This document shows positions 25,252 through 33,206 of a DNA stretch of 42,675 bases, piece by piece (within the stretch, counting starts at the first letter, position 1; each line of letters begins with the position of its first letter). Location of the stretch: contig DASPNP010000009.1 of assembly GCA_035626475.1 (NCBI GenBank), positions 1-42,675 of the forward strand. Direction: 5' to 3'. The stretch is from DASPKT01 sp035626475. Its GTDB lineage: Bacteria > Pseudomonadota > Alphaproteobacteria > Azospirillales > Azospirillaceae. The notes below the pieces were generated by a model that worked only from the letters and a program-made list of their open reading frames with translations, made no database searches and was not told the origin of the DNA. The translations under genes were made by a program, and so were the position numbers.

Positions 25252-26050
25252 CCGCGCCGTCCCTGTCGCTGGTGGCGACGCTTTTCTCTCGCAGGTGCTT
25301 CACCATCGCGCCAGCGGAGATTTCGCCGAACGAGTGGCCGAGCGCCTCGCGGTAGGCGCGGTCCACGAGCCCATCGGCGATCCAGGCGGAAAGGAGGGAG
25401 TCGTACGCGTCACGAAGAGACTCCAGGCCGGGGCGGAACCCTTCATGCACCAGTTCCGTGATCAGCTGGGCATCGCTCAGCGAAATCCCTGCTATATCCT
25501 TGTCGTCCAGACCCGCCGCCCAGGTCACGTCCGCCAGAACGGCATCGACATGACCGCGCGCGAGCTTCCGGAAGCCGAGCAGGTCGCTTCGGTGGAATTC
25601 GAACGTCCAGGCGGGATGGCGAGATGCGAGTGCCGCCTGATCTCGTTGGAAGGAGATGCCAACCCGCAGCGGCCCCTCGACCGGACGGCGCCTCTCCCCC
25701 ACACCCACGAATAGGCCGAGGACAACAACGCTCTTGGTCCGCCGGGTCAGCGCCAGGCCAGTTTCGGTCCGAACCCCGACGGCGAGGTCGATCCGACCGC
25801 GCGTCACCTCCTCGATGCAGCGGCGGATCGGAAGTTCCAGGAACTCCACCTGGTGTCCTAGGCGCTGCAACGCCATCATGGATAATTCAAGGGAGACGCC
25901 GACGGGCGTGCCGTCCGACCGCAGCATCTGGAACGGGGGCCAGTTCGCGAAGCAGGCCACCAGTGGCGCCGCTCCTGCCGGCCAGGCGGACAGGAGGGCG
26001 GCGACACCTACCGCCGCCCAGATTGGCGAGCCGGACCTGCTCTTGAACAT
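25229..26050 (-). CDS. Periplasmic solute-binding protein, family 3
   Basis: A putative ligand-binding protein of 273 residues. The start ATG 26050 follows GGAG by 9 bases and gives a clean signal peptide (SPIWAAVGVAALLSAWPAGA). ATG 26074 is an alternative. The mature part follows the amino-acid-type binding fold: FANWPPFQMLRSDGTPVGVS, then LELSMMALQRLGHQVEFLEL, GRIDLAVGVRTETG and ADVTWAAGLD. No ABC permease or ATPase gene is nearby, so it may feed a sensor (the chemoreceptor or kinase) rather than transport. The last 23 bases overlap the convergent hybrid kinase gene. It sits just downstream of the methyltransferase gene on the same strand. Confidence 0.82.
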   Translation of the reverse strand: MFKSRSGSPIWAAVGVAALLSAWPAGAAPLVACFANWPPFQMLRSDGTPVGVSLELSMMALQRLGHQVEFLELPIRRCIEEVTRGRIDLAVGVRTETGLALTRRTKSVVVLGLFVGVGERRRPVEGPLRVGISFQRDQAALASRHPAWTFEFHRSDLLGFRKLARGHVDAVLADVTWAAGLDDKDIAGISLSDAQLITELVHEGFRPGLESLRDAYDSLLSAWIADGLVDRAYREALGHSFGEISAGAMVKHLREKSVATSDRDGAVSRRMDR

Positions 26051-26078
26051 AAGACCAGGCTCCGTGTCCGTCATCGTG

Positions 26079-27098
26079 TCACTTGAAACCCACCACCATG
26101 CCGTGGGTGCTTGTCAGCATCTCCGTGCGGGTCATCCTGAACCCGGCCGCCCGCATCCATCCCTCGCAATCGGGCCCCGTGTAGTCGTAGCCGCCGGGAG
26201 TCTCGATCAGCATGTTCAAGCTCATCAGCAGGCCGAAGGTGTTGGTCCGCCGCTCATCGTCGATCAGTGCGTCATAGACGATGAGCGCGCCGCCGCCGCG
26301 AAGCGCTTCGTAGCATTTGGCCACCAGCGCACGCTTACGCTCGAGGTCCCAGTCGTGCAGAATATGCCCGAGCACAAGGACCTCGGCCTCGGGCAGAGCA
26401 TCGACGAAGAAGTCACCGCCCTCGAACCGCAGCTTATCCTGAAGCCCGGCGCTCCGGACATGGTGCTCGAATACGGGGCGCACCGGCGGAAGATCGAAGC
26501 CGACACCCTTCAAATGCGGATGGCGTGCCGCGACGTGGGTCATCAACCCGCCCTGCGCGCAGCCGATATCCGCGAAGGTCCGGTAGGAGGACCAGTTGAA
26601 CCGTTCCCCGATACTGGCCGCCACCGGCCGGCTGATCCCAGTCATCGCCTGCAGGAAGCCCTTGAGGACATCCGGGTCCGCGTAGATCGCCTGGAAGGGA
26701 TCGGGGCCGCCGTTCTTCGCCTCGTTCTGCGGCAGGCCGGTCCGCAACGCCTCTGTCAAGCTGCCCCAGAAGGGATACATCCGGACGCTGGCCATCTCCA
26801 GAAGGCCGCCGACATAACTTTCCTTCGATCTGTCGAGATAGGCGTCGGTGGTGGGGGTGTTGGCGTAGAGGCCGTTCTCGCGCGCGAGGAAGCCCATGGA
26901 TACAAGCGCATCCAAGAAGTCGGCGGCCGCCCGGGGATGGAGATCCAGGCGCCGGGACAGGCTGGCCAAGCTTTGAGGAGCGCTGGCGAGTTCTGTGAAC
27001 AATCCGATCTCGACGGCGCTCAAAAGCACCTTGGATCCCCAGAATCCGAATCCGACCTGGAAAATCTGATCCGGCGAAATGTCGCGATGATCCGTCAT
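26079..27098 (-). CDS. SAM-dependent O-methyltransferase (acetylserotonin/hydroxyneurosporene type)
   Basis: A cytoplasmic methyltransferase of 339 residues; AGAGGA precedes ATG 27098. The N-terminal dimerisation winged helix (about 10-95) reads FGFWGSKVLLSAVEIGLFTE and LDLHPRAAADFLDALVSMGF. The SAM fold follows, with the glycine motif FADIGCAQGGL near 180 and the family motif LGHILHDWDLERKRALVAKC near 255. The catalytic His/Asp region looks intact. The substrate is unknown; relatives methylate small hydroxylated compounds. It is the first gene of a probable two-gene unit with the solute-binding protein, an unusual pairing. No biosynthetic genes are adjacent, so it may modify a signal molecule or be a leftover. 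Confidence 0.85.
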   Translation of the reverse strand: MTDHRDISPDQIFQVGFGFWGSKVLLSAVEIGLFTELASAPQSLASLSRRLDLHPRAAADFLDALVSMGFLARENGLYANTPTTDAYLDRSKESYVGGLLEMASVRMYPFWGSLTEALRTGLPQNEAKNGGPDPFQAIYADPDVLKGFLQAMTGISRPVAASIGERFNWSSYRTFADIGCAQGGLMTHVAARHPHLKGVGFDLPPVRPVFEHHVRSAGLQDKLRFEGGDFFVDALPEAEVLVLGHILHDWDLERKRALVAKCYEALRGGGALIVYDALIDDERRTNTFGLLMSLNMLIETPGGYDYTGPDCEGWMRAAGFRMTRTEMLTSTHGMVVGFK

Positions 27099-27356
27099 GT
27101 CGTCCTCTAAATTCCGGAGGCATTCTGCACGGCCTCTGACTGCGCCGCGCAACAGCTAATGACGATATGAATACGGGTGAGCCCCCACAATACAGGATCC
27201 GTCGTTTTTACAATTTCATAAAATTTGCTTTGTGCGTTTGTGCGCGATTTATCTGCCAGCTTAATGGACATCCAAGGAGCTACATGCCAAGCAGTGATTA
27301 AAGTGGAGGTGTTGCACTGCGGCGACCTGTGCATTTCCAGAGATTTAGGCCCGATG

Positions 27357-28778
27357 TCAGAAGTCGCCGAAACCGACGACACCTACGGCGGCAAGCACGT
27401 CTCCCAGATCCAGGAAAGCGCTGCCCGTCCAGGCGATGGAATGGCCGCTTGCCGTCTCCCGCAGCAGTATGTCCGCCCGTCCGTCGCCGCTGATGTCAGA
27501 GACACCGACCAGCGTCCAGCCGGCTCCTAGTTCAAAGAGCGGCCGGAACCCGTCCGCGCCCTGGCCGGCGTCCCAGATCGTCAGCGCCCGCGTTTGCTCG
27601 TTCAGCAGAAGCAGGTCCGCCATCCCGGTACCCGTCATGTCGGCCAGCGCCGCCAATCGCCATCCGCTTCCCGGTGCCAGCGTCAGTAGATCGACGCGGC
27701 CCTGTTCCGTCCAGGCCACATGCGCTCCGGTTAGGCCATCGCGCAGCACGACGTCCAGGCCGCCGCGACCGTCCACGTCACCAACGGCCGCGAACTGGTA
27801 CCCGTCGGCGGGAGTCAGCAGTAAGCGTCTGCTGCCCGTCACGCCGTCCAGCACATGGAACTGCGATCCGTCGCGCAGCAGCAGGTCGGCGCGGTCGTCA
27901 CCGTTCAGATCACCGATGGCGGCCACGGCAGCCCCCTTCGCTTCGGGCAGCGGCCGGAAGCCGTCGGCACCCCGGAAGGGTGCCCAGACCAGAATGTCAC
28001 CCGATGCTTGGCGCAGCAGCATATCGGCCGATCCGTCGCCGGCGAAATCGCCCACGCCGAGCACCATGACGTCCGGTGCGAACCCGCCGAACACCGTGAA
28101 ACCGTGCTCGCCACGGGTCACGTCCCAACCCAGCAGTCGGCCACCCTCGCCGCGCAGGACGATCTCCTGGACAGCGACCTCCGCCATTCCGTCGCTGAAG
28201 CGTAGCCGCTCCACCCCGACCAGCGTATCGGTGCCCTCCGCTCCGTCCAAATGGCGGACGGTCACTCGGTCGGCGGCGCGGGTGACCTCATATTCGCCGC
28301 GCGCACCGGCGAAGATCGCGATATCCCGGCCTTGGCCGCCATCCAGCGTATCGTTGCCCGAACCACCTTCCAGCGTGTCGGCACCTCCAGCAGCGCGCAG
28401 CCTGTCGTCGCCGCCGCCACCGCTGATGCGGTTCGCCTCCGCATTGCCAATGATTAGGTTGGCGAGCGCGTTACCGGTGCCGTTCAGCGCCAATTGACCG
28501 CTGGGAATGGGACTGGGTATGTGGCCATCGCGGTAGATGTGGGTCAGGACAAGATCTTCGACATGAGGCGGCAAGGCGAAGCTGGTGCGTGCAATGACGG
28601 TGTCGTTCCCTTCGCCGGCGGCCTCGATCACTTCGGTCGTGGCATATAGGACGTCGTATACATCGTCGCCGGCTCCGCCAATCAGCGTGTCCCCGGGCTG
28701 CAGGTCGGAGAGATCGTCCATCCCCGCTGTCCCGGTTCGGATGAGCGCGGAAGCGATCATGGAGAATATCACCATCAT
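27357..28778 (-). CDS. RTX/FG-GAP repeat calcium-binding protein, probable type I secretion substrate
   Basis: A 473-residue protein with no Sec signal. ATG 28778 or 28775 follows GGAG; an earlier ATG at 28823 lacks a good site. Residues about 30-170 carry RTX-like GGxGxD elements (LIGGAGDDVYDV, ISGGGGDDRLRA, LEGGSGNDTLDGGQGRD). From about 220 on there are five FG-GAP-like repeats with calcium-type loops: VGDFAGDGSADMLLRQ, IGDLNGDDRADLLLRD, VGDVDGRGGLDVVLRD, LADMTGTGMADLLLLN and VSDISGDGRADILLRE. It ends in a hydrophobic, acidic tail (VVGFGDF), compatible with a type I signal. A beta-propeller adhesin or enzyme-less binding protein is likely. The exporter could be that at 7721-11262 or another. 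Confidence 0.82.
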   Translation of the reverse strand: MMVIFSMIASALIRTGTAGMDDLSDLQPGDTLIGGAGDDVYDVLYATTEVIEAAGEGNDTVIARTSFALPPHVEDLVLTHIYRDGHIPSPIPSGQLALNGTGNALANLIIGNAEANRISGGGGDDRLRAAGGADTLEGGSGNDTLDGGQGRDIAIFAGARGEYEVTRAADRVTVRHLDGAEGTDTLVGVERLRFSDGMAEVAVQEIVLRGEGGRLLGWDVTRGEHGFTVFGGFAPDVMVLGVGDFAGDGSADMLLRQASGDILVWAPFRGADGFRPLPEAKGAAVAAIGDLNGDDRADLLLRDGSQFHVLDGVTGSRRLLLTPADGYQFAAVGDVDGRGGLDVVLRDGLTGAHVAWTEQGRVDLLTLAPGSGWRLAALADMTGTGMADLLLLNEQTRALTIWDAGQGADGFRPLFELGAGWTLVGVSDISGDGRADILLRETASGHSIAWTGSAFLDLGDVLAAVGVVGFGDF

Positions 28779-29305
28779 GGTACTCCAGTTCCGATTGCAT
28801 CCCCCCGGGGCGCCAATGATCATTCCGTCGGTCCCGCGGATTAGGTGCCGGCTTCTTGCGGCGGCATGCTCATCTTGGCGACGTGGATCTAGGCGAGCGG
28901 ACCGACGGCCGTTGATGGGCAGCCAGTTGCCTCATGCGTCCAGCGGCAGTTCGACACATACCACAATGGGGTTGGCCGTGCCGGACTGGGTGGTACCGTA
29001 AGCGTCTGCGGACAATGGGTCCGTCAAGAAAATGTGAAGAAAAGTCCCCAGTTTTGGCAGCCCCGCGCATTGCGGCAACTGGTACATCCGCTTCGCCTTT
29101 CGCGGCACCCGCTTTCTTAAGCGACACGGGGGCGGAGATCAAACCGGCTTGCCGATTTCACAATTTCTTTTCTGACGGCTCAGCGGAATTCGCTAAAATA
29201 CTCAGAACCGCCAAGCGAACAGCAGCCACCGTAGTTAAGTCCGCGGCCGGAGGGCGGCATCGCTTGTCGCGTACCAGGATTGGGATTCGGGGCGGGGGAT
29301 GGATA
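28779..29305. other. Intergenic region between RTX/FG-GAP gene and divergent PAS kinase
   Basis: I see no convincing gene in these 527 bases. The kinase reading frame stays open upstream to 28934, but the encoded residues are Arg/Pro/Ala-rich and match no domain, so I treat them as untranslated. The region should hold both divergent promoters; I could not identify them. It is slightly richer in A+T near 29155-29220. Confidence 0.4.
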
Positions 29306-30826
29306 GTGAAATCTGGCGACCATCTCCAATCCTTGGAGCCGTTCAGCGCGATCATCCGGGTGTTGGACGCGCTGTCTGCAATGGAAGATCAAACTTCCTG
29401 GGCGTGGTTTCCCAAGACGGGGCAGGCGTGGTTCTCGCCAGCGTTCCGGGCGGCTTTCGGCGTTGGATCATCCAAAGGCTGGGGCAGCTTCGTCGATCTC
29501 GTCAGTGTGGTGGCGCCAGAAGACCGGATGGCGACGCGCGCGCAGCTTGCCGGCTGCCTCATTCCTGGCAGCGACTGCCGGGAGTGGAAACTTCACGTCA
29601 TCAGGTGCGACGGCATGCGGTCGCTGACGCGGATGACGATAAGGAGAATCAACTCCGAGGGCGTGATCGTCGGCGTCATGCGGCCGGCCTTGTCTGATCT
29701 TGAGAAAGACCGGATCCGTCTTGAGATGCTTAGCGAGGATCTGAACGACGGCAGTTGGGAATGGGACGCCGCATCCGGCATGACGACGCTTTCCCCACGC
29801 CTTCGGTCGATGCTCGGCTACTCGTCCATGGGAACCTTCACACCCATGGATCAGCTCATGAAATTCGTTCATGTCGATGACCACCCGAAGATGGTTGAGA
29901 CGATCGCCGCGATCCTTTCCGGAGCCACCCATTCGTTCCGGAACCAGATCCGTTTCTGGCATGCCGACGGTCGGATCCGCCATATACTGTGTCTTGGGCG
30001 CCGGATGCCTGGCGATGGACCTCCCCGGATCATGGGAACCCACCTCGATATCTCGCAAGCGGTCGAGCGCGAGGAGGAGTTGCACCGGCTGGCTGAGTCG
30101 CTTCGCCAGAAGACCGAGGTAGCGGAAGCGGCCAGCAATGCCAAGTCAGCCTTCATGAAGGCGGTCTCCCACGAGTTGCGAACGCCTCTTTTCGCCATCC
30201 TTGGCTTCTCGGAACTCATCGAAGTGGAGAATGAGCTCGCCTCCGTAAAGGAATATGCCCGCTACCTGCATGATGCCGGTCGCCGGCTCCAATCGTTCAT
30301 CGAATCAATTCTGATCTACACATACTTTGACAAGGAGAAGTTGCTGAACTGCGATCCGGTGGACGTTGAGGAAGTGGCGCGAGCAATCCTAAAAGGTAGT
30401 CAGATATGGGAGAGACGATCGGGCGTGAGGCTTCTGGTACGAGGCCCCCTGAAGGTCGTCAGAGGCGAGGGGCGGGCGTTGCGCTCGGCTCTCGACACGA
30501 TGCTGTCCCTGGCTGAGGACTTCGCCCCTGAAGGGACTACACTGCTTCTCTCAATCACGCAGCCTGTTGGCATGTCCTCCCTCAAGATCAGAGCCTCTGC
30601 CCGCCGTCCGTCGACAGAAGCTACCCTGAAACCGATTTCCACGTCCTTTGCCACCACACCGGAAGACGTTGCCGCCGAGAGGCAAGGGACTGCTCTAAAG
30701 TTCATGCTTCTCGAAAAAATCATTGATCTACATGGTGGAACCCTCACAGTCCGTGAGTCGCATACGGGTCATTTTGATATCGAAGTACTGCTCGGAACCG
30801 TCTCAAACCTGGACGTCAGCCATTAA
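29306..30826 (+). CDS. PAS-domain histidine kinase with degenerate ATPase domain
   Basis: 506 residues from GTG 29306, 7 bases after GGGGGA. There is no membrane segment, so it is cytoplasmic. A PAS-like N-terminal region is followed by a PAS_3 domain at about 145-250 (NDGSWEWDAASGMTTLSPRL to GTHLDISQAVEREEELHRL). The HisKA helix carries His289 (AVSHELRTPLFAILGFSELI). The ATPase domain is odd. Where the N box should be, the sequence reads SALDTMLSLAEDFAP with no Asn. The G1 (DxGxG) region reads IRASARRPS, and no GxGL motif is seen before LLEKIIDLHGGTLTV. It may be a pseudokinase or phosphatase, or a receiver of phosphate from another kinase. No response regulator gene is adjacent. Confidence 0.8.
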   Translation: MKSGDHLQSLEPFSAIIRVLDALSAMEDQTSWAWFPKTGQAWFSPAFRAAFGVGSSKGWGSFVDLVSVVAPEDRMATRAQLAGCLIPGSDCREWKLHVIRCDGMRSLTRMTIRRINSEGVIVGVMRPALSDLEKDRIRLEMLSEDLNDGSWEWDAASGMTTLSPRLRSMLGYSSMGTFTPMDQLMKFVHVDDHPKMVETIAAILSGATHSFRNQIRFWHADGRIRHILCLGRRMPGDGPPRIMGTHLDISQAVEREEELHRLAESLRQKTEVAEAASNAKSAFMKAVSHELRTPLFAILGFSELIEVENELASVKEYARYLHDAGRRLQSFIESILIYTYFDKEKLLNCDPVDVEEVARAILKGSQIWERRSGVRLLVRGPLKVVRGEGRALRSALDTMLSLAEDFAPEGTTLLLSITQPVGMSSLKIRASARRPSTEATLKPISTSFATTPEDVAAERQGTALKFMLLEKIIDLHGGTLTVRESHTGHFDIEVLLGTVSNLDVSH

Positions 30827-31316
30827 ACTGAATGTTGGTGGCTACGACCTAGCCGACGGTGACTGGGTCGCAGTGCCGGTGGCTGAACCAGACAACGGGC
30901 TGGGGGCCCGCCGTGACCGCAGTTTTGTGCTTTTGCCGATCGGACGGCTCGATGCTGGATTGGGTGTGCTACGCGAGATCGGGCATTTCGATGCGGTGTC
31001 CACTCCGGCAGAGCAGCGACCGAGAACGGCCGGTGAAAACTTGGCCTCTGATCCTCACGCGCGGCGCTTCTGGCAAGTGAGCATGGACAGAAGATGCGCC
31101 GCGTATAAGGAGCAGCCGCTCTGAGTTCTGGCTTGCGATCCGCTGTTATTGAAGCAGGTGTTGTGCCGCATGGGTTTTTTCCATAAATATCCAAGTCACT
31201 CCACCCTCGGCACCCCGAGAAAGGCCCTGTTGCTGCGGGCGACAAATTCGATCCTGGCAAGAGCCTGCCTCTACAACTTGTTCGGTTTGGGGACTGCGGC
31301 ACGCCGCAGCGATGGC
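30827..31316. other. 490-base stretch without a recognisable gene
   Basis: A plus-strand frame stays open through 30830-31124 (DGDWVAVPVAEPDNGLGARR and on), but it has no start or ribosome site of its own and runs on from the kinase region in another frame. It may be the relic of a lost gene. I recognise no family in any frame. The right end, 31130-31290, is AT-richer. A hairpin at 31295-31310 lies just after the tetR-type gene. Confidence 0.4.
31295..31310 (-). terminator. Hairpin downstream of the TetR-type gene
   Basis: CTGCGG, a 4-base loop and CCGCAG form a perfect 6-base stem that begins about 6 bases beyond the regulator's stop codon at 31317. There is no clear T-run after it on the minus strand, so its strength as a terminator is uncertain. 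Confidence 0.4.
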
Positions 31317-31982
31317 TTAGAAGATCCCCAACATGGCTAGCACCCGGCGCGCCCGCTCTTCCGGCTGCAGCCGGCGCAGCCCGTCGGCGCCCATGACCGC
31401 GCGTTGCTGCGGCGCGCCGGACCAGGCGCCCATGAGCACGTCGGCGAGGAACTCCGGCTCGTCCGGCAGGGCGAGCCGCCCCGTGGCGGCGGCGTTCGAC
31501 AGCCAGGCGGACAGCTCGCGCGAGACGCGGCCGCTGGTCATCGCCTGGACCTCGCGGGCCAGTTCCGGGAACCGCGCGACCTCGCCGACGATGACGCGGT
31601 GCAGCGCCAGGTTCTCCGGCGACAGCCGCATGCGGATGTAGGCCTCGCCGAAGCGGGCCAGCGCCTCGGTGGCCGGGACCGTGCCTGCCAGCGTCTCCAG
31701 GATGACGCCGATGTTGCGTTCGGCTTCGCGGCCGATCACGTCGCGGAACAGAGTGTCCTTGTCGCCGAAGCGGTTGTAGACCGTCTGCTTGGAGACGCCG
31801 GCCACCTCAGCGACGAGGTCCATGGTCGCCTTGGCGAAGCCATGCTCCAGGAACACCGCCCGCGCCCCGTCCAGGATCTTGGCGCGCGACGCCTCGGCCG
31901 CCGCTTGGCCCCGGGCGAGCCCGCGCGCCGGTTCCCGGGGCTGCTTCGAGCCATTCGAACTTTCGGCCGATGCCGTTGACAA
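31317..31982 (-). CDS. TetR/AcrR-family transcriptional repressor
   Basis: A 221-residue regulator starting at TTG 31982, with GGCGGGG 7 bases before it. An ATG at 32045 is in frame but would place the palindromic operator inside the gene. The N-terminal helix-turn-helix (about 30-78) is canonical: ILDGARAVFLEHGFAKATMD, then VAEVAGVSKQTVYNRFGDKD. The C-terminal helical domain (RLSPENLALHRVIVGEVARF) is the ligand-binding and dimer part. It is divergent from an RND efflux pair. The promoter of that pair has a perfect 25-base palindrome at its predicted transcription start, so this protein very likely represses the pump and is released by a pump substrate. Confidence 0.92.
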   Translation of the reverse strand: MSTASAESSNGSKQPREPARGLARGQAAAEASRAKILDGARAVFLEHGFAKATMDLVAEVAGVSKQTVYNRFGDKDTLFRDVIGREAERNIGVILETLAGTVPATEALARFGEAYIRMRLSPENLALHRVIVGEVARFPELAREVQAMTSGRVSRELSAWLSNAAATGRLALPDEPEFLADVLMGAWSGAPQQRAVMGADGLRRLQPEERARRVLAMLGIF

Positions 31983-32004
31983 TGTTTGACCCCGCCGACA
32001 TATC
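31976..32004 (+). promoter_or_regulatory. Sigma-70-type promoter for the RND efflux operon
   Basis: A perfect -35 box TTGACA (31976-31981), exactly 17 bases, then a -10-like CATATC (31999-32004). Transcription would start near 32010-32012, at the left edge of the operator palindrome. The -35 box overlaps the start of the divergent TetR-type gene. Confidence 0.6.
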
Positions 32005-32011
32005 GGTTTCA

Positions 32012-32036
32012 GTTGGACTGGACGGTCCAGTCCAAC
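32012..32036. promoter_or_regulatory. 25-bp perfect palindrome, probable TetR operator
   Basis: Arms GTTGGACTGGAC and GTCCAGTCCAAC flank a single central base. The site lies between the divergent repressor and efflux genes. It starts at the predicted +1 of the efflux promoter, where a bound TetR dimer would block transcription. Twelve-base perfect arms are far beyond chance. Confidence 0.88.
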
Positions 32037-32062
32037 CAACATCACTCATATAGGTGCCGGCC

Positions 32063-33202
32063 ATGCGGTTTCCACGTCCCACCGCCCTGATCGGAGTGCT
32101 TCTGCTGCTGGCGCTGCTGGCGGGCGGGGCGTGGCTGATGGCCGGACGCGGCGACGGTGGACCGGGCCGGCCGGAAGCGCAAGCCCCTGGAAGCCCTGGT
32201 GGCCGCGCCATGGTGGTCGATGCCGCCATCGCCGCGGAGGAGCCGGTGGAGTCGACCGTCGGGGCGTTGGGCACGCTGCGCTCCGACGCCGCCGTCGCGG
32301 TGCAGCCCGAGGCGGCCGGCCGCATCGTCGAGATCGCCTTCGCCGAGGGGCAACGCGTCGCCCAGGGGCAGCCGCTCTTCGTCCTGGACCAGACCACGCT
32401 GAAGGCGGAACTCGCGGAGGCGCAGGCCCAGCTGCGGCTGGCCGAGCAGAACTACCAGCGCGCCACCAGCCTGGCGCGACAGGGCGCCGGTACCGGCCGC
32501 GCGCTGGATGAGGCGCGGGCGGCCCTGGACGTGGCCCGCTCGGCCGAGGCGCTGGCGGCGGAGCGGCTGGACGACGCCACCGTGCGGGCACCCTTCGATG
32601 GCTATGCCGGCCTGCACCAGGAGAGCGCCGGCCAGTACGTGACGACCGCGACGGTGCTGACCACCCTGGACAAGGTCGACCCGATGCGGGTCGATTTCCG
32701 CGTCTCGGAGGTGTTCCTGCCGCGCGTCGCCGTCGGCCAGCCGATCCGTTTGACCGTGGACGCGCTGCCCGGCCGCGAGTTCGAGGGCAGGGTCTACGCG
32801 CTGGACCCGCGCATCGACGTCAATGGCCGCGCGCTGCAGATCCGGGCGGAGGTCGCCAATCCCGAGCACCTGCTGCGCCCCGGCCTGTTCGCGCGCGTCC
32901 GGCTGGTGCTGGAGCGGCGCGACCGCTCGGTCACCGTGCCCGAAGCCGCCATCGTGGCGCGCGAGGTGGGCCCGGCCGTCTATGTCGTGGCCGACGGCAA
33001 AGCGGTGCTGCGGCCGGCGCGGCTGGGGCTGCGCCTGCCGGGCAAGGTCGAGATCGCCGAGGGGGTGCGGGCGGGCGAGACGGTGGTCACCGCCGGCCAG
33101 CTGAAGCTGCAGGACGGCACGCCGGTCCAGGTCCGCCCAGCGGCGCCGGAACCGGCACCCGCGCCGGCGCGCACCGCCGCCGACGCCGGGCGGGAGGGCT
33201 GA
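32063..33202 (+). CDS. RND efflux periplasmic adaptor (membrane fusion protein)
   Basis: Links an inner-membrane RND pump to an outer-membrane channel. It has 379 residues from ATG 32063, 6 bases after AGGTG; a GTG at 32054 is possible. One N-terminal membrane anchor (IGVLLLLALLAGGAWLMA) is followed by the lipoyl half GRIVEIAFAEGQRVAQGQPL. A helical hairpin at about 115-165 comes next, then TVRAPFDGYAGLHQESAGQY and a beta-barrel (RVDFRVSEVFLPRVAVGQPI). The membrane-proximal C-terminus has AGETVVTAGQLKLQDGTPVQ and a Pro/Ala tail. It is 4 bases upstream of the pump gene. No outer-membrane channel gene follows, so a shared TolC-type channel is likely. Confidence 0.94.
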   Translation: MRFPRPTALIGVLLLLALLAGGAWLMAGRGDGGPGRPEAQAPGSPGGRAMVVDAAIAAEEPVESTVGALGTLRSDAAVAVQPEAAGRIVEIAFAEGQRVAQGQPLFVLDQTTLKAELAEAQAQLRLAEQNYQRATSLARQGAGTGRALDEARAALDVARSAEALAAERLDDATVRAPFDGYAGLHQESAGQYVTTATVLTTLDKVDPMRVDFRVSEVFLPRVAVGQPIRLTVDALPGREFEGRVYALDPRIDVNGRALQIRAEVANPEHLLRPGLFARVRLVLERRDRSVTVPEAAIVAREVGPAVYVVADGKAVLRPARLGLRLPGKVEIAEGVRAGETVVTAGQLKLQDGTPVQVRPAAPEPAPAPARTAADAGREG

Positions 33203-33206
33203 TCCC

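Noticed and set aside
25656..27110. 484-codon plus-strand frame opposite the binding protein and methyltransferase
   Set aside because: It spans two well-supported minus-strand genes and their gap, and has no recognisable domain.
27273..27300. Tiny plus-strand frame after an AAGGAG box between the methyltransferase and RTX genes
   Set aside because: It encodes only five residues before a stop; the good ribosome site is probably a chance match.
29299..29697. ATG at 29299 with a good upstream GGGG site as the kinase start
   Set aside because: It is in a different frame and its product lacks the PAS and kinase sequence; GTG 29306 is in the right frame with the same ribosome site.
31983..32045. 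ATG 32045 as the start of the TetR-type gene
   Set aside because: It would put the 25-base palindrome and the efflux -10 region inside the repressor coding sequence and lengthen it beyond the usual size.
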